This document shows positions 16,451 to 28,006 of a stretch of DNA of 64,000 nt, piece by piece. This DNA is from Pontibacillus sp. HMF3514 (GTDB taxonomy: Bacteria > Bacillota > Bacilli > Bacillales > BH030062): assembly GCF_009858175.1 (NCBI RefSeq), contig NZ_CP047393.1:1674001-1738000 (forward strand), given 5' to 3'. Under the pieces are notes generated by a model. The model saw only the letters and a list, made by a program, of their open reading frames with translations, was not told the DNA's origin and did not search any database. Both the position numbers and the translations under genes were made by a program. How positions within the stretch are numbered: the first letter of the stretch is position 1; the number at the start of each line of letters is the position of its first letter.

Positions 16451-16966
16451 GTGGCACTAACACCATTGGATATTCATAATAAGGAATTTACGAGAGGCTT
16501 TCGCGGTTACGATGAAGATGAAGTAAACGAATTTTTAGATCAAATCATCAAAGATTATGAAGTGGTCATCCGTGATAAGAAAAAACTTGAAGATAAAGTT
16601 CAAGAATTAGAAGAAAAATTAGGACACTTCAGTAACATTGAACAAACACTAAATAAGTCTATTCTTGTTGCCCAGGAAACGGCTGAAGAAGTGAAGACAA
16701 ACGCTAATAAAGAGAGTAAATTAATCGTAAAAGAAGCAGAGAAGAATGCTGATCGTATTATTAATGAAGCTCTTGCTAAATCTCGTCGTATTTCATTAGA
16801 GGTAGAGGAACTGAAGAAACAAGCCAAGGTCTTCCGTACTCGTCTGAAAATGATGGTTGAAGCACAACTAGATATGATTGATAATGATGATTGGGATGAT
16901 CTTTTTAACGTTGAAATTGATGAAGAAACAGAGTATGAAAAAGAATTAGCTGAAAATAATTCTTGA
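16451..16966 (+). CDS. divIVA: Septum site protein DivIVA
   Basis: A 171-residue coiled-coil protein that senses negative membrane curvature at septa and poles and there recruits MinJ/MinCD and, during sporulation, the chromosome-anchoring machinery. The lipid-binding N-terminal domain has TPLDIHNKEFTRGFRGYDEDEV; the rest is coiled coil (about 35-135) ending in an acidic tail. GTG 16451 was chosen: an ideal AAGGAGGTGG lies 5 bases upstream, and it gives the usual MxLTPLDIHNK beginning. A longer frame from 16400 is not supported. Its stop codon overlaps the ileS promoter. Confidence 0.95.
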   Translation: MALTPLDIHNKEFTRGFRGYDEDEVNEFLDQIIKDYEVVIRDKKKLEDKVQELEEKLGHFSNIEQTLNKSILVAQETAEEVKTNANKESKLIVKEAEKNADRIINEALAKSRRISLEVEELKKQAKVFRTRLKMMVEAQLDMIDNDDWDDLFNVEIDEETEYEKELAENNS

Positions 16967-16991
16967 CGTTGAATTTATTTTTACATATAAT
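16963..16991 (+). promoter_or_regulatory. Sigma-A promoter of ileS
   Basis: TTGACG (16963-16968) and TATAAT (16986-16991) have the optimal 17-bp spacer. The -35 hexamer overlaps the divIVA stop codon (16964-16966). The transcript would start near 16998 and includes the T-box leader. Confidence 0.9.
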
Positions 16992-16997
16992 TCATAA

Positions 16998-17258
16998 TCA
17001 GAAATTATAGCATTGTTAATTACGATGACAGGGTTCGTGCAATAAATCTATCTTGACTAGCGAATCAGGGATGGTGGAAGCCTGAAGCATGACATTTATT
17101 GTCCTATCCCCCTCGAGTACCCTTACTGAAGATAGTAGGTTAGGGCGATTCATTCACGTTACGAATGCTGAAGTGGATTTGTTCCAATCTTTTGGACAAT
17201 TCTATAAGGGTGGTACCGCGAGTCCTTCTCGTCCCTTTTGGGGATGGGGAGGTTTTTT
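16998..17258 (+). ncRNA. T-box leader (isoleucine)
   Basis: The T-box sequence AAGGGTGGTACCGCG is at 17206-17220. It is followed by a terminator (17224-17235 pairing with 17241-17252, then six T). Uncharged tRNA pairing with the UGGN bulge would favour the antiterminator and allow ileS expression. In stem I, CAATAAAT (17040-17047) pairs with ATTTATTG (17094-17101) and AGGG (17030-17033) with CCCT (17110-17113), leaving an internal loop that contains ATC at 17106-17108, an isoleucine codon and the likely specifier. The class and terminator are clear; the specifier is inferred from hand folding. Confidence 0.93.
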
Positions 17259-17325
17259 GTATATTTAAAGGTATTTCCCATGTTCAACATGACCATCATG
17301 AGTAATTGAAGGAGGAGAAAATACA

Positions 17326-20076
17326 ATGAATTATAAAGATACCTTGTTGATGCCAAAGACGGAATTCCCAATGCGCGGGAACCTTCCAAACCGCGAGCCA
17401 AATCAACAACAAGAGTGGGAAGAACAAAATATTTATGAAAAAGTTCAACAACGAACAGAAGGGCGTCCTCTATTTGTCCTTCATGATGGACCTCCATATG
17501 CGAACGGAGATCTTCACATGGGACACGCGTTAAATAAAGTCCTTAAAGATTTTGTTGTTCGTTATAAATCGATGGCAGGGTACCACGCACCTTATGTACC
17601 AGGCTGGGATACACACGGCTTACCGATTGAACAAGCATTAGCCAAGAAAAAAGTGAATCGTAAGAAAATGACGGTAGCAGAATTCCGTGAGCGTTGTAAA
17701 GAATATGCGTTAAACCAAGTTGATAATCAACGTAGCCAATTTAAGCGTCTGGGTGTTCGTGGTGATTGGGACAATCCATATATTACATTAGATGAAAGCT
17801 ATGAAGCTGCTCAAATTGAAGTATTCGGTGAGATGGCAAAGAAAGGTTATATCTATAAAGGGAAGAAGCCTGTTTATTGGTCTCCATCATCTGAATCTGC
17901 CCTTGCAGAAGCAGAAATCGAATATCATGATAAACGTTCTCCATCTATTTATGTTGCTTTTGATGTAAAAGATCCTAAAGGTGTTCTAGAAGGCGATGAG
18001 AAATTCATTATCTGGACAACAACACCTTGGACCATCCCAGCAAACATGGCGATCTCCTTGCACCCTGAATTAAACTACGTAACCGTTGCAGCAAACGGAG
18101 CGAAATATATTATTGCTGAAAAATTAATCGATGAAGTAGCAGAGGCATTAGAGTGGAGTAACCCTGAAATCGTAAAAACCTATCAAGGTAGCCAACTTGA
18201 ACATGTTGTTGCTCAACATCCACTTTATGATCGTGACTCTCTTATTACTTTAGGAGAACATGTAACAACAGATGCGGGTACTGGTTGTGTTCATACAGCA
18301 CCTGGTCACGGTGAGGATGACTTCTGGGTTGGTAAACAGTATGGTCTAGAAGTTCTTTGTCCTGTTGATGAAAAAGGTTACTTCACTTCAGAAGCACCAG
18401 GATATGAAGGTTTGTTCTATGATGCAGCAAATAAAGACATTACAGAAAAGCTTGAAGAAACAGGTGCTCTACTAAACTTAACCTTTATAAAACACTCGTA
18501 TCCACATGATTGGCGTACGAAAAAGCCAACCATTTTCCGTGCAACGTCTCAATGGTTCGCTTCTATTAAAGATTTCCGTGAGGACATTTTAAGTGAGATT
18601 CGCGAAATTAATTGGGTACCGAAATGGGGCGAAACACGTCTTTATAACATGGTGCGTGACCGTGAGGACTGGTGTATCTCTCGTCAACGTGCATGGGGTG
18701 TACCAATTCCAGTATTCTATGGTGAGGATAATACTCCAATTATTACGGACGAAACGATTTCTCATGTATCAAAACTGTTCCGTGAGCATGGTTCAAATGT
18801 ATGGTTCGAGCGTGAAGCAAAAGATTTGTTACCAGAAGGGTTTACTTCTGAACATAGTCCAAACGGTACGTTCACAAAAGAAGAAGATATCATGGACGTT
18901 TGGTTCGATAGTGGATCTTCTCACCAGGCTGTGCTAAAAGAACGTGGCGAATTAGATCGTCCAGCAGATATCTATCTAGAAGGTTCTGACCAATATCGTG
19001 GTTGGTTTAACTCTTCCCTATCTACATCTGTAGCGATTACAGGCAAGTCTCCATTCAAAACGATTTTAAGTCACGGCTTCGCACTAGATGGGGAAGGACG
19101 TAAGATGAGTAAGTCCATGGGTAATGTTGTTGTACCTGATAAAGTAATGAAACAGCTTGGTGCTGATATTTTACGCCTTTGGGTATCAAGTGCAGACTAT
19201 CAAGCAGACGTACGTATTTCTGATAACATTTTAAAACAGGTTTCAGAAGTTTATCGTAAAATCCGTAATACGTTCCGTTTCCTACTTGGTAACCTTCATG
19301 ATTTTGATCCTGCAAAAGATGCAGTTGCAACAGAGAACCTGCAAGAAGTTGATCAGTACATGTTACTTCGTCTACAAGAACTAACACAAAAAGTTCGTGA
19401 TGGATATGATTCATATGAATACGCAACGATTTATCATGCAATTCACAACTTCTGTACGATTGATTTAAGTGCGTTTTACCTTGATTTTGCAAAAGACGTT
19501 CTTTACATTGAGTCACAGGACAATCCTAGACGTCGTAGCATCCAAACGGTTTATTATGAAATGTTAACGTCCCTAACGAAGATGCTTTCACCAATCCTTT
19601 CTCACACAGCTGACGAAGTGTGGAAGCACATTCCTGGTGTTGAAGCAGAAAGTGTTCAGTTAACAGACATGCCTGAAGCAAAAGAAGTTCCAAATCAGGA
19701 TGCGTTAAAAGCAAAATGGGATCACTTCATGAATGTGCGCGATGATGTGTTAAAAGCACTTGAAGAAGCGCGTAATGAAAAAGTGATTGGTAAATCTTTA
19801 GAAGCGCATGTTACGTTAGTGCCTAAAGATGAGCAAACCAAAGAATTGCTTCAATCTGTAGATCATTTAGAACAGCTTCTTATTGTATCTGGTGCATCCA
19901 TCAGTGGTGAATCAGGCGATGCGAAGCAATATGACCATGTTGATGTAGCTGTTAAAGCTCATCCAGGTGAAAAGTGTCAGCGTTGCTGGGTTGTAACGGA
20001 AGAATTAGGCCAGAGTGAAAAACACCCTGACCTTTGCCCGCGCTGTGCATCTATTGTTGAAGAGCAGTATGAATAG
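17326..20076 (+). CDS. ileS: Isoleucyl-tRNA synthetase
   Basis: A 916-residue class I aminoacyl-tRNA synthetase charging tRNA-Ile. The HIGH motif appears as HMGH (residues 64-67) and KMSKS is at 593-597. Between them lies the CP1 editing domain with [14 protein letters not shown] and the [17 protein letters not shown] segment, which hydrolyses Val-tRNA-Ile. The C-terminus has a zinc-binding pair of Cys motifs (CQRC and CPRC). Length and zinc domain mark the standard bacterial (IleS1) type. The ATG follows AAGGAGGAG. Expression is controlled by the upstream T-box, and a strong terminator follows. Confidence 0.98.
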   Translation: MNYKDTLLMPKTEFPMRGNLPNREPNQQQEWEEQNIYEKVQQRTEGRPLFVLHDGPPYANGDLHMGHALNKVLKDFVVRYKSMAGYHAPYVPGWDTHGLPIEQALAKKKVNRKKMTVAEFRERCKEYALNQVDNQRSQFKRLGVRGDWDNPYITLDESYEAAQIEVFGEMAKKGYIYKGKKPVYWSPSSESALAEAEIEYHDKRSPSIYVAFDVKDPKGVLEGDEKFIIWTTTPWTIPANMAISLHPELNYVTVAANGAKYIIAEKLIDEVAEALEWSNPEIVKTYQGSQLEHVVAQHPLYDRDSLITLGEHVTTDAGTGCVHTAPGHGEDDFWVGKQYGLEVLCPVDEKGYFTSEAPGYEGLFYDAANKDITEKLEETGALLNLTFIKHSYPHDWRTKKPTIFRATSQWFASIKDFREDILSEIREINWVPKWGETRLYNMVRDREDWCISRQRAWGVPIPVFYGEDNTPIITDETISHVSKLFREHGSNVWFEREAKDLLPEGFTSEHSPNGTFTKEEDIMDVWFDSGSSHQAVLKERGELDRPADIYLEGSDQYRGWFNSSLSTSVAITGKSPFKTILSHGFALDGEGRKMSKSMGNVVVPDKVMKQLGADILRLWVSSADYQADVRISDNILKQVSEVYRKIRNTFRFLLGNLHDFDPAKDAVATENLQEVDQYMLLRLQELTQKVRDGYDSYEYATIYHAIHNFCTIDLSAFYLDFAKDVLYIESQDNPRRRSIQTVYYEMLTSLTKMLSPILSHTADEVWKHIPGVEAESVQLTDMPEAKEVPNQDALKAKWDHFMNVRDDVLKALEEARNEKVIGKSLEAHVTLVPKDEQTKELLQSVDHLEQLLIVSGASISGESGDAKQYDHVDVAVKAHPGEKCQRCWVVTEELGQSEKHPDLCPRCASIVEEQYE

Positions 20077-20098
20077 TATTAAATAGATAATTGTTAAG

Positions 20099-20155
20099 TA
20101 GTTCAGTTTCGGGTGCAATTTCAGCATTTGTACCCTTAATTGGACTATTTTTTTA
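20099..20155 (+). terminator. Intrinsic terminator after ileS
   Basis: A long hairpin: TAGTTCAGTT with AATTGGACTA as outer stem and GGGTGCAA with TTGTACCC as inner stem (several G-U pairs), followed by eight T. Confidence 0.88.
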
Positions 20156-20182
20156 TTAGATCACCTTAACAGCTTACTTAAC

Positions 20183-20765
20183 AATCTGGCATTTATCTGG
20201 AATAAGCATCTGAGTGAGAGGGTGGGTTCGTTGCTTTTGTGAGGCGTGGGGGTCATTGAAACGGCAATACTCCTGCGGAAGACCGTCCAAGCCTCCTCAT
20301 CCGCTACGCTCCTTGCGGGGTCTCGGCCGCCCTTTCTACCGCGGGAGTTTGCCGTTTCCTTCCCCCCATTGGAATGGAGGTTAACGACCCCAGCTCTAAT
20401 TAGTTGATTCTTCCATAGCGCATCAAAAGTATTATATGGAGATCAGAAATGCCATAAATACGCTTTATCTCAGGATTCTAACCCTCTTCTATCTTGTTAA
20501 GGTGTAACTAACAAATACCAAACAGAAACACTTTTTACGCTGCGGTTCCGTTAATCTCATTACGGCTAAGGTGGGCTGGGAAACGGGCTGACTCCTCCGG
20601 AAAAACGGGCGAGCGAGACCCCGCAGGGAACGTAGTGAGTGAGGAGGCTCGATCGTTCGTCCGGGGAAAGCAGCCCGTTTCCCAGCCCGCCGCACTCCAT
20701 AAAAGCAACGGAACCATACTCATCTTATCTCGAAACCAAGTCTTCCACATAAGGGGGTTATAATG
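20183..20765 (+). repeat. Composite intergenic repeat, copy C
   Basis: This 583-bp element lies between ileS and lspA. Its first module has GAAACGGCAA (20258-20267) pairing with TTGCCGTTTC (20349-20358) around a loop with CCTCCTC and GCGGGGTCTCG. Its second module, in the opposite orientation, has 18-nt arms GGGCTGGGAAACGGGCTG (20573-20590) and CAGCCCGTTTCCCAGCCC (20671-20688), perfectly complementary but different in sequence from the arms of copies A, B and D. The right end has CCAAGTCTTCC and AAGGGGGTTATAATGG. The spacer lacks the TTACGGACAT units. Bases 20766-20948, between the element and lspA, show no further clear signal. Confidence 0.88.
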
Positions 20766-20948
20766 GAATGAGAAAAGAGCTTAGACAGCATATGTAATGG
20801 ATTACTATAGATGTTTATGGACATATTGCACCAAAACATTTTTACTGCTCAATATGACCTTCGATTCATTTCAATAACACTAAGCATATATTGCAAAAGT
20901 ATGGTAAAATGCAAAAGGAAGAGTTTGTGAAAGAACGGAGGACGACCC

Positions 20949-21416
20949 ATGTGGTATTATTTCATAGTAGCTGCTGTACTAATTCTAGATCAGCTAACTA
21001 AATGGATGATTGTAAAGCGAATGGAAATTGGGGAACATATTCCTGTCATTGAAAACTTTTTTTACATAACGTCTCACCGCAACCGCGGAGCGGCATGGGG
21101 AATTTTACAAGGGCAGATGTGGTTCTTCTATATCGTTACAGCCATTGTCATTTGTGTGGTCATTTATTATATGCATAAGTACGCTAGTTCCAGTAACGTC
21201 TTAGGGTTATCCCTTGGCTTAATTTTAGGCGGGGCAATCGGAAACTTTATCGATCGACTGTTTCGCAAAGAAGTTGTAGATTTTATAGATATCTATATCG
21301 GAAGCTATGACTATCCCATTTTTAACATAGCAGATTCAGCGCTCGTTGTAGGTGTAATCCTTGTCTTTTTTGCAACGATGCTAGATGAACGTAAGAAAGG
21401 AAGCAAGTCATCATGA
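20949..21416 (+). CDS. lspA: Lipoprotein signal peptidase
   Basis: A 155-residue type II signal peptidase that removes the signal peptide from diacylglyceryl-prolipoproteins at the membrane. Four transmembrane helices are visible. The catalytic aspartate pair is D102 (GNFIDR) and D129 (FNIADS). The ATG follows GGAGGACG. The stop codon overlaps the start of the next gene in ATGA, indicating coupling, as in B. subtilis lspA-ylyB. Confidence 0.96.
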   Translation: MWYYFIVAAVLILDQLTKWMIVKRMEIGEHIPVIENFFYITSHRNRGAAWGILQGQMWFFYIVTAIVICVVIYYMHKYASSSNVLGLSLGLILGGAIGNFIDRLFRKEVVDFIDIYIGSYDYPIFNIADSALVVGVILVFFATMLDERKKGSKSS

Positions 21417-22324
21417 GTTCAAATAACCATATCGTAACAGTAGAAGAACAAGGAGCGCGTCTAGATAAGTTGATCGTTGATCTTCACAGTGATGCATCTC
21501 GTTCACAAATTCAATCTTGGATTAAAGAACAATATGTAATGGTAAACGGTAGACATGTAAAGAGTAACTACAAGTGCCAAGAAGGAGACGAAATTTCTTG
21601 GACAGTACCTGAAGCAGAACCCCTTGAAGTTGTAGCTGAAGATATCCCAATTCATATTGTTTATCAGGATAAAGATATTGCTGTAGTCAATAAACCTAGA
21701 GGCATGGTGGTGCACCCATCAGCAGGGCATCCATCAGGTACATTAGTAAACGCTTTACTTTATCATTGTCACGATTTATCAGGGATTAATGGTGTAATGC
21801 GTCCTGGAATTGTGCATCGAATTGATAAAGATACAAGTGGATTGTTGATGGTTGCGAAAAACGATAAAGCACATGCATCCCTTGCTGAACAATTATCTGA
21901 GAAGACCATCGATCGAAAATATGTAGCCATCGTACATGGAGAAATTCAACATGAGTACGGCACAATAGAAGCTCCAATAGGGAGAGACCCTAAAGACCGT
22001 CAAAAGATGGCTGTTGTTGAAGGAGGGAAAGATGCAGTAACCCATTTTAAGGTGTTGCATTTGTACCCTGAGTACTCCTACATTGAATGTGTGCTTGAGA
22101 CAGGGCGTACTCACCAGATTCGTGTTCATATGCGTTACATTGAGCACCCTCTTGCTGGTGATCCGAAGTACGGTCCAAGAAGGACGTTACCAATTGATGG
22201 ACAGGCATTACATGCTAAACATTTAGCCTTTGAACACCCAACGACAGGGGAGTGGATGGAATTCGATCAAGAACCTCCAGAACCTTTCCAAAAACTATTA
22301 GATGAACTTCAGAAAAGATCTTGA
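21413..22324 (+). CDS. rluD: RluD-family 23S rRNA pseudouridine synthase
   Basis: A 303-residue RluA/RluD-family enzyme, B. subtilis YlyB. An N-terminal S4 RNA-binding domain (residues about 10-75) precedes the catalytic domain with [18 protein letters not shown]; the aspartate of HRIDKDTSG is the nucleophile-like catalytic residue. Further motifs are [13 protein letters not shown] and GDPKYG. The exact rRNA target cannot be read from sequence. It overlaps lspA by 4 bp, and its stop codon lies inside the -35 of the pyrimidine operon promoter. Confidence 0.92.
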   Translation: MSSNNHIVTVEEQGARLDKLIVDLHSDASRSQIQSWIKEQYVMVNGRHVKSNYKCQEGDEISWTVPEAEPLEVVAEDIPIHIVYQDKDIAVVNKPRGMVVHPSAGHPSGTLVNALLYHCHDLSGINGVMRPGIVHRIDKDTSGLLMVAKNDKAHASLAEQLSEKTIDRKYVAIVHGEIQHEYGTIEAPIGRDPKDRQKMAVVEGGKDAVTHFKVLHLYPEYSYIECVLETGRTHQIRVHMRYIEHPLAGDPKYGPRRTLPIDGQALHAKHLAFEHPTTGEWMEFDQEPPEPFQKLLDELQKRS

Positions 22325-22349
22325 CTTTACCCCTATCATTTGTGATAAT
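22321..22349 (+). promoter_or_regulatory. Sigma-A promoter of the pyr operon
   Basis: TTGACT (22321-22326) and GATAAT (22344-22349) have a 17-bp spacer. The -35 covers the rluD stop codon. RNA starts about 30 bases before the first PyrR site. Confidence 0.85.
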
Positions 22350-22381
22350 CTTTAATTAGAAAATAAAACATGACCCTTTAA

Positions 22382-23059
<678 letters not shown>

Positions 23060-23078
23060 AACAGAAGACCTTTAATTT

Positions 23079-23173
23079 AGTTCAGAGAAACTGAAAAGGT
23101 CGCTTAGATAGGAAACGTGTATCTACTAGGATACGTGTACCTCTTTGCGAGCTTTTCGTAAAGAGGTTTTTTT
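23079..23173 (+). promoter_or_regulatory. PyrR attenuator 2 (before pyrP)
   Basis: A diverged PyrR loop, AGTTCAGAGAAACT (23079-23092), keeps the AGnnCnGnGA core. The terminator is ACCTCTTTGCGA (23139-23150) with TCGTAAAGAGGT (23156-23167, one G-U pair) and seven T. It lies between pyrR and the permease, as in B. subtilis. Confidence 0.88.
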
Positions 23174-23200
23174 ATGAGGAAAAAAGGGAGGACGATCGAT

Positions 23201-24583
23201 ATGAACAAAAATGAAAAGATATTAGATGTACGAGATGTACCTAATTGGCCAAAATGGTTAACATTAAGCTTACAGCATTTATTTGCCATGTTCGGTGCTA
23301 CGATATTAGTTCCATTTTTAACGAACTTATCACCTGCAGTTGCACTTGTTTCAAGTGGACTTGGCACGCTTGCTTATTTACTCATAACCAAAGGTAGAAT
23401 ACCAGCTTATCTAGGATCTAGTTTTGCTTTTATTGCTCCAATAACGGGTGCCATGTCTGCCGGGGGCGTAGAAGGTGCCATGGTCGGAAGTTTTTTAGCT
23501 GGACTTGTTTATGGACTTATATCAGTACTTATACGTATGTTTGGATTAAACTGGCTTATGAAAATCTTACCTCCTATTGTAGTGGGACCTGTCATCATCG
23601 TAATTGGGCTTTCACTTGCTACTACAGCAGTTGATATGGCTTCAAATGACGCTGATGGAAATTATAGTCTAACTCATCTAATGATTGCTCTGGTGACACT
23701 TGGTGTAACAATCATTGCTACGGTGTTTTTCAGAGGTTTCTTGAACATCATTCCAGTTCTGTTAGGTATAACAAGTGGCTATCTTCTAGCTCTTGGAATT
23801 GGAATTGTAGATGGATCTCAAGTGAAAGCAGAATGGGTGGAGTTAACATCTGCAAGTGGAGTTGGAGAGTTTCTAACAGCATTCTTCCAAGTACCAGACT
23901 TCGTAATCCCTTTTGCAGATTATAACCCTATGAATGTTCTCACTTTAAATATTGTTACGATCATGGTTCCAATTGCCTTTGTGACACTAGCAGAGCATAC
24001 AGGAGATCAAATGGTTCTATCTAAGGTAGCAGGGCGTAACTTCTTAAAAGAACCTGGACTTCATCGCTCAATCGCAGGGGATGGAATTGCAACCATCATC
24101 GCTTCCATGCTTGGTGGGCCTCCAAACACAACATACGGTGAAAATATCGGGGTATTAGCAATAACTCGCGTATTCAGTGTGTTTGTTATCGGGGGAGCTG
24201 CAGTACTAGCAATATTCTTTGGGTTTACTGGAATTGTAACAGCAGTTATTTCAGCTATACCGACAGCTGTTATGGGCGGTGTGTCCATACTACTTTTTGG
24301 AATAATCGCTTCTTCCGGGCTTCGCATGCTTACAGATAATCAAGTGGATTTAGGAGATAAACGAAATCTAATTATCTCTTCTGTCATCCTTGTAGTTGGG
24401 ATTGGTGGCGCTACAGTTAAAATACCTGCGTTCAACCTTGACTTATCAGGAATGGCATTAGCTGCCTTAATCGGTGTCATCCTTAACCTAGTCCTCCCAG
24501 GAAAAGAAAAAGGTTATGGCAACGGTAAGATGTTTGAAGAAAATGAAGATATGAAAGAAAAAGCAGATGAATCTGCAGCATAA
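23201..24583 (+). CDS. pyrP: Uracil permease
   Basis: A 460-residue NCS2 (UraA/PyrP) proton-uracil symporter with about 14 membrane segments. Family motifs include GLGTLAYLLITKGRIPAYLGSSFAF (in parts) and VTLAEHTGD, with the substrate-binding Glu in LAEHTGDQ and the NTTYGENIGVLAITRV segment. ATG 23201 was chosen because AAGGGAGGAC lies upstream; the in-frame ATG at 23174 sits in the terminator T-run. It has its own PyrR attenuator before it and another after it. Confidence 0.95.
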   Translation: MNKNEKILDVRDVPNWPKWLTLSLQHLFAMFGATILVPFLTNLSPAVALVSSGLGTLAYLLITKGRIPAYLGSSFAFIAPITGAMSAGGVEGAMVGSFLAGLVYGLISVLIRMFGLNWLMKILPPIVVGPVIIVIGLSLATTAVDMASNDADGNYSLTHLMIALVTLGVTIIATVFFRGFLNIIPVLLGITSGYLLALGIGIVDGSQVKAEWVELTSASGVGEFLTAFFQVPDFVIPFADYNPMNVLTLNIVTIMVPIAFVTLAEHTGDQMVLSKVAGRNFLKEPGLHRSIAGDGIATIIASMLGGPPNTTYGENIGVLAITRVFSVFVIGGAAVLAIFFGFTGIVTAVISAIPTAVMGGVSILLFGIIASSGLRMLTDNQVDLGDKRNLIISSVILVVGIGGATVKIPAFNLDLSGMALAALIGVILNLVLPGKEKGYGNGKMFEENEDMKEKADESAA

Positions 24584-24609
24584 ATGACTCGAAAGACACG
24601 TTTTAATAA

Positions 24610-24719
24610 AGTCCCGTGAGGCTTTAAAGGGTGTTCGGTTCGACATGTTTGACGTACCTAAATTTAGATGCGCCAAACTGTACCAGCACTCTTTCAAAAC
24701 AAAGGGTGCTGGTTTTTTT
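24610..24719 (+). promoter_or_regulatory. PyrR attenuator 3 (before pyrB)
   Basis: The PyrR loop AGTCCCGTGAGGCT (24610-24623) is a full consensus match. The terminator is ACCAGCACTCTTT (24682-24694) with AAAGGGTGCTGGT (24701-24713) and seven T. It controls the block of biosynthetic genes. Confidence 0.93.
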
Positions 24720-24746
24720 ATACCCAATAAGAGAGGGGAGCTTGTC

Positions 24747-25667
24747 TTGAAACATATCCTTCGTATGTCAGACCTAACAAATGAAGATCTCTATAGATTG
24801 TTCGATCAAGCAGACAAAGCTAAAGACAACAACCTTCATGTAAACCAACAAGCATTTGTAGCAAATTTATTTTTTGAGCCGAGTACGCGAACGAAAACGA
24901 GTTTTGAGGTAGCGGAAAAAAAGCTCGGACTTGAGACACTCGATTTTACTTCTGAGTCTTCAAGTGTTCAAAAAGGGGAGTCCCTCTATGATACGGTTCG
25001 AACATTTGAGGCATTAGGAGCTAATGCAGTTGTGATAAGGCATGAAAAAGAAAACTATTACAATGAACTGCTAGAGGGTGTCTCCATCCCCATCATCAAT
25101 GGAGGAGATGGAAAAGGTGAACATCCAACACAAAGCTTGCTTGACCTCTACACGATTTATAAAGAGTATGGTTATTTTGAAGGGCTCACGGTCGTGATAG
25201 CTGGAGATATCAAGCATAGCCGCGTAGCAAGATCAAACGCCTATATCCTTGACCGATTAGGAGCAAACGTTTCTTTCACAGGACCTGAAAGCTGGCAGGA
25301 TAAAAGCTTAGCTTTTCCATACCTGCCGATGGATGAGGCTGTGGAACAATGTGATGTCCTCATGATGTTACGCATACAAGAAGAACGTCATCAAGATCGT
25401 ATCAACAATAAACAAGGTTACCTAGAACAATTCGGTTTAACACTAGAAAGAGAAAAACGAATGAAGCCTAGAAGTATCATTTTGCATCCAGCTCCAGTCA
25501 ACAGGGGAGTTGAGATTGCAAGTGAATTGGTTGAATGTAGCCGATCTCGTATTTTTCAGCAGATGACTAACGGGGTGTACGTTCGGATGGCTGCTTTAGA
25601 GCATGTATTAAGAGGAGGAACTGAGGATGAAAAAACTACTGAAACAAGCACGCATCTTTCAAGGTAA
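24747..25667 (+). CDS. pyrB: Aspartate carbamoyltransferase catalytic subunit
   Basis: A 306-residue enzyme joining carbamoyl phosphate and aspartate, the committed step of UMP synthesis. The carbamoyl phosphate loop [13 protein letters not shown] is present with [19 protein letters not shown], and the aspartate-binding LRIQEERH. No regulatory subunit gene (pyrI) is present, as usual in Bacillus. TTG 24747 was chosen because GAGAGGGGAG precedes it and it gives the [10 protein letters not shown] beginning; the frame further upstream is attenuator sequence. Its 3' end overlaps pyrC by 41 bp. Confidence 0.96.
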   Translation: MKHILRMSDLTNEDLYRLFDQADKAKDNNLHVNQQAFVANLFFEPSTRTKTSFEVAEKKLGLETLDFTSESSSVQKGESLYDTVRTFEALGANAVVIRHEKENYYNELLEGVSIPIINGGDGKGEHPTQSLLDLYTIYKEYGYFEGLTVVIAGDIKHSRVARSNAYILDRLGANVSFTGPESWQDKSLAFPYLPMDEAVEQCDVLMMLRIQEERHQDRINNKQGYLEQFGLTLEREKRMKPRSIILHPAPVNRGVEIASELVECSRSRIFQQMTNGVYVRMAALEHVLRGGTEDEKTTETSTHLSR

Positions 25668-26922
25668 TGAATTAGTAGAGACCAATGTTCTGATTGAAAA
25701 CGATCGAGTTCAAGCTTTTACGAATGATGAGCCACAAGTAGATGAGGTCATCAATTGTAAAGGGCACCTTTTATCACCAGGTTTTGTTGATATTCATGTC
25801 CACCTACGCGAGCCAGGTGGGGAAACAAAAGAAACCATATCTACTGGTACAGCAGCTGCTGCACGCGGGGGGTTCACAACTGTTTGTGCTATGCCGAATA
25901 CACGACCTGTCCCTGATAATGAAGAGAACATGCAACATGTGCTGGACCGAATTCAAGAAGATGCAAACGTAAGAGTTTTACCATACGCCTCTATAACAAC
26001 AAGACAGCTTGGTCAGGATCTTACACCGATGGCTACACTGCAACAGATGGGAGCGGTCGCTTTTACAGATGATGGGGTAGGCGTGCAATCAGCAGGTATG
26101 ATGCTTGAGGCCATGAAAACAGCTTCCTCTTTAAATGCTTCAATCGTTGCTCACTGTGAAGATAACTCTCTTATTCAAGGTGGCGTGATACATCAAGGTG
26201 AAGCGAGTAAACGTCTTAATGTCCCAGGGATTCCATCTATTTGTGAATCTGTTCAAATTGCTAGAGACGTATTATTGGCCGAAGCTACAGGTTGTCACTA
26301 TCACGTTTGCCACGTGAGTACAAAAGAGTCGGTGCGTGTCATCCGTGATGCTAAAACAGCAGGTATTCCGGTTACTGCGGAAGTGACTCCGCATCACCTT
26401 GTCCTAACAGAAGATGATGTTGAAGCGGACAATGCGATGTTTAAAATGAATCCTCCACTACGTTCGCAGGGGGATCGTGAGGCATTAATTGAAGGGTTAG
26501 TTGATGGAACCATCGATTGCATCGCGACAGATCACGCTCCGCATACAGAGGAAGAAAAGCAAGAAGGACTTCTTAAATCTCCTTTTGGCATTGTAGGTTT
26601 TGAAACGGCATTCTCCCTATTGCATACACACTTGGTTCAAAAGGGCGTATGCAGCCTAAAAGAACTAATCGACTGGCTAACGGTTAAACCAGCTAACATA
26701 TTTAATCTACCATATGGAAAGCTTGAAGAAGGTTCTACAGCGGATTTGGTATTACTAGATTTGGAGAAAAACGTAAAAATAGATCGAAACGAATTTTTAT
26801 CAAAAGGAAAAAACACGCCATTCCATGGATGGGAAGTTACTGGAGCTCCAGTGTGGACGATGGTTGCAGGTGAATTTATATGGGAGGGATCAACAAATGA
26901 AAACACGTCAACTCGTGCTTGA
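25627..26922 (+). CDS. pyrC: Dihydroorotase
   Basis: A 431-residue zinc amidohydrolase of the class I dihydroorotase type, cyclising carbamoyl aspartate. The first metal motif is [10 protein letters not shown], the second histidines are in ASIVAHCED and HVCHVST, and the catalytic aspartate is in [18 protein letters not shown] lies upstream of the ATG. It overlaps pyrB by 41 bp and carA by 26 bp, so these genes are likely to be translationally coupled. Confidence 0.96.
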   Translation: MKKLLKQARIFQGNELVETNVLIENDRVQAFTNDEPQVDEVINCKGHLLSPGFVDIHVHLREPGGETKETISTGTAAAARGGFTTVCAMPNTRPVPDNEENMQHVLDRIQEDANVRVLPYASITTRQLGQDLTPMATLQQMGAVAFTDDGVGVQSAGMMLEAMKTASSLNASIVAHCEDNSLIQGGVIHQGEASKRLNVPGIPSICESVQIARDVLLAEATGCHYHVCHVSTKESVRVIRDAKTAGIPVTAEVTPHHLVLTEDDVEADNAMFKMNPPLRSQGDREALIEGLVDGTIDCIATDHAPHTEEEKQEGLLKSPFGIVGFETAFSLLHTHLVQKGVCSLKELIDWLTVKPANIFNLPYGKLEEGSTADLVLLDLEKNVKIDRNEFLSKGKNTPFHGWEVTGAPVWTMVAGEFIWEGSTNENTSTRA

Positions 26923-28006
26923 AGATGGAACAACATTTATAGGAAATGCAATAGGAAGTGATGAAGAATCATTTGGTGAAGTCGTATTTAACACAGGTAT
27001 GACAGGGTATCAGGAAATCATTTCAGACCCGTCGTATTGTGGGCAAATCGTTACGCTAACATATCCTATGATCGGTAACTATGGTATTAACCGAGAAGAT
27101 TTTGAGTCCATTGATCCGTCCATTAATGGCCTTGTAGTAAGAGAAGCATGTTCAGCTCCAAGTAACTTTCGCTCGCAGGAATCCTTGGATACATTCTTGA
27201 AGGCTAAAAACATTCCTGGAATTAGTGGGATCGATACAAGAAAACTCACAAAAGTTCTACGAAAACATGGGACGATGAAAGGGATGTTCACAGCTGTAGA
27301 CCGATCTGCTGAAGAGGTAGTAGCTGAACTCCAAGATCGTCCTTTACGAAAAGATCAAGTGTCTATGGTATCGACGATCAAGCCTTATGTTGTACCAGGC
27401 AGAGGTGAGCGCATTGTACTCGTCGACTACGGAATGAAGCATGGGATTTTAAGAGAGTTAACCAAGCGCAATTGTCACATTACCGTAGTCCCATATAATA
27501 CATCAGCTGAAGAGATCCTTCACTTGAATCCAGATGGCGTTATGCTTTCAAACGGCCCTGGAGATCCCAAAGATGTCAAGGGAGCGATCGAAATGTTGAA
27601 AGGGATTATAGGGAAGATCCCAATCTTTGGCATTTGTTTAGGTCACCAGCTTTTCGCTTTAGCTTGTGGAGCAGATACAAGCAAGATGAAGTTTGGACAC
27701 AGGGGATCGAACCATCCTGTTAAAGACCATGCAACTGGAAGGGTTTATATGACATCTCAAAACCATGGGTATGCAGTAGATGAAACGTCTTTACAGTCTA
27801 CTCCTCTTATTTCAACCCAATATGCGTTGAACGACGGAAGTGTAGAAGGGTTAAAACATAAAGAGTATGATGCTTTTTCTGTACAATATCACCCTGAAAG
27901 TGCACCAGGACCTGAAGACTCTAACAACTTATTTGATGAGTTTCTTAATATGATTCAGACGAACATTAGAAGGGAGCGAGAAGCATGCCGAAGCGTACAG
28001 ATATAA
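26897..28006 (+). CDS. carA: Carbamoyl phosphate synthase small subunit (pyrimidine-specific)
   Basis: A 369-residue glutamine amidotransferase subunit (B. subtilis PyrAA) that releases ammonia for carbamoyl phosphate formation. An N-terminal swivel domain ([16 protein letters not shown]) precedes the class I amidotransferase domain with the nucleophile C247 in GICLGHQ, and the His/Glu pair in [14 protein letters not shown] 26897 is supported by GGGAGGGA and by family alignment; the frame upstream of it is within pyrC. Confidence 0.96.
   Translation: MKTRQLVLEDGTTFIGNAIGSDEESFGEVVFNTGMTGYQEIISDPSYCGQIVTLTYPMIGNYGINREDFESIDPSINGLVVREACSAPSNFRSQESLDTFLKAKNIPGISGIDTRKLTKVLRKHGTMKGMFTAVDRSAEEVVAELQDRPLRKDQVSMVSTIKPYVVPGRGERIVLVDYGMKHGILRELTKRNCHITVVPYNTSAEEILHLNPDGVMLSNGPGDPKDVKGAIEMLKGIIGKIPIFGICLGHQLFALACGADTSKMKFGHRGSNHPVKDHATGRVYMTSQNHGYAVDETSLQSTPLISTQYALNDGSVEGLKHKEYDAFSVQYHPESAPGPEDSNNLFDEFLNMIQTNIRREREACRSVQI

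Noticed and set aside
20489-20750. Minus-strand open frames in repeat copy C
   Set aside because: Same reason: produced by the inverted module, with no family resemblance or start signals.
24645-24746. N-terminal extension of PyrB
   Set aside because: It is attenuator sequence; the family start fits TTG 24747.
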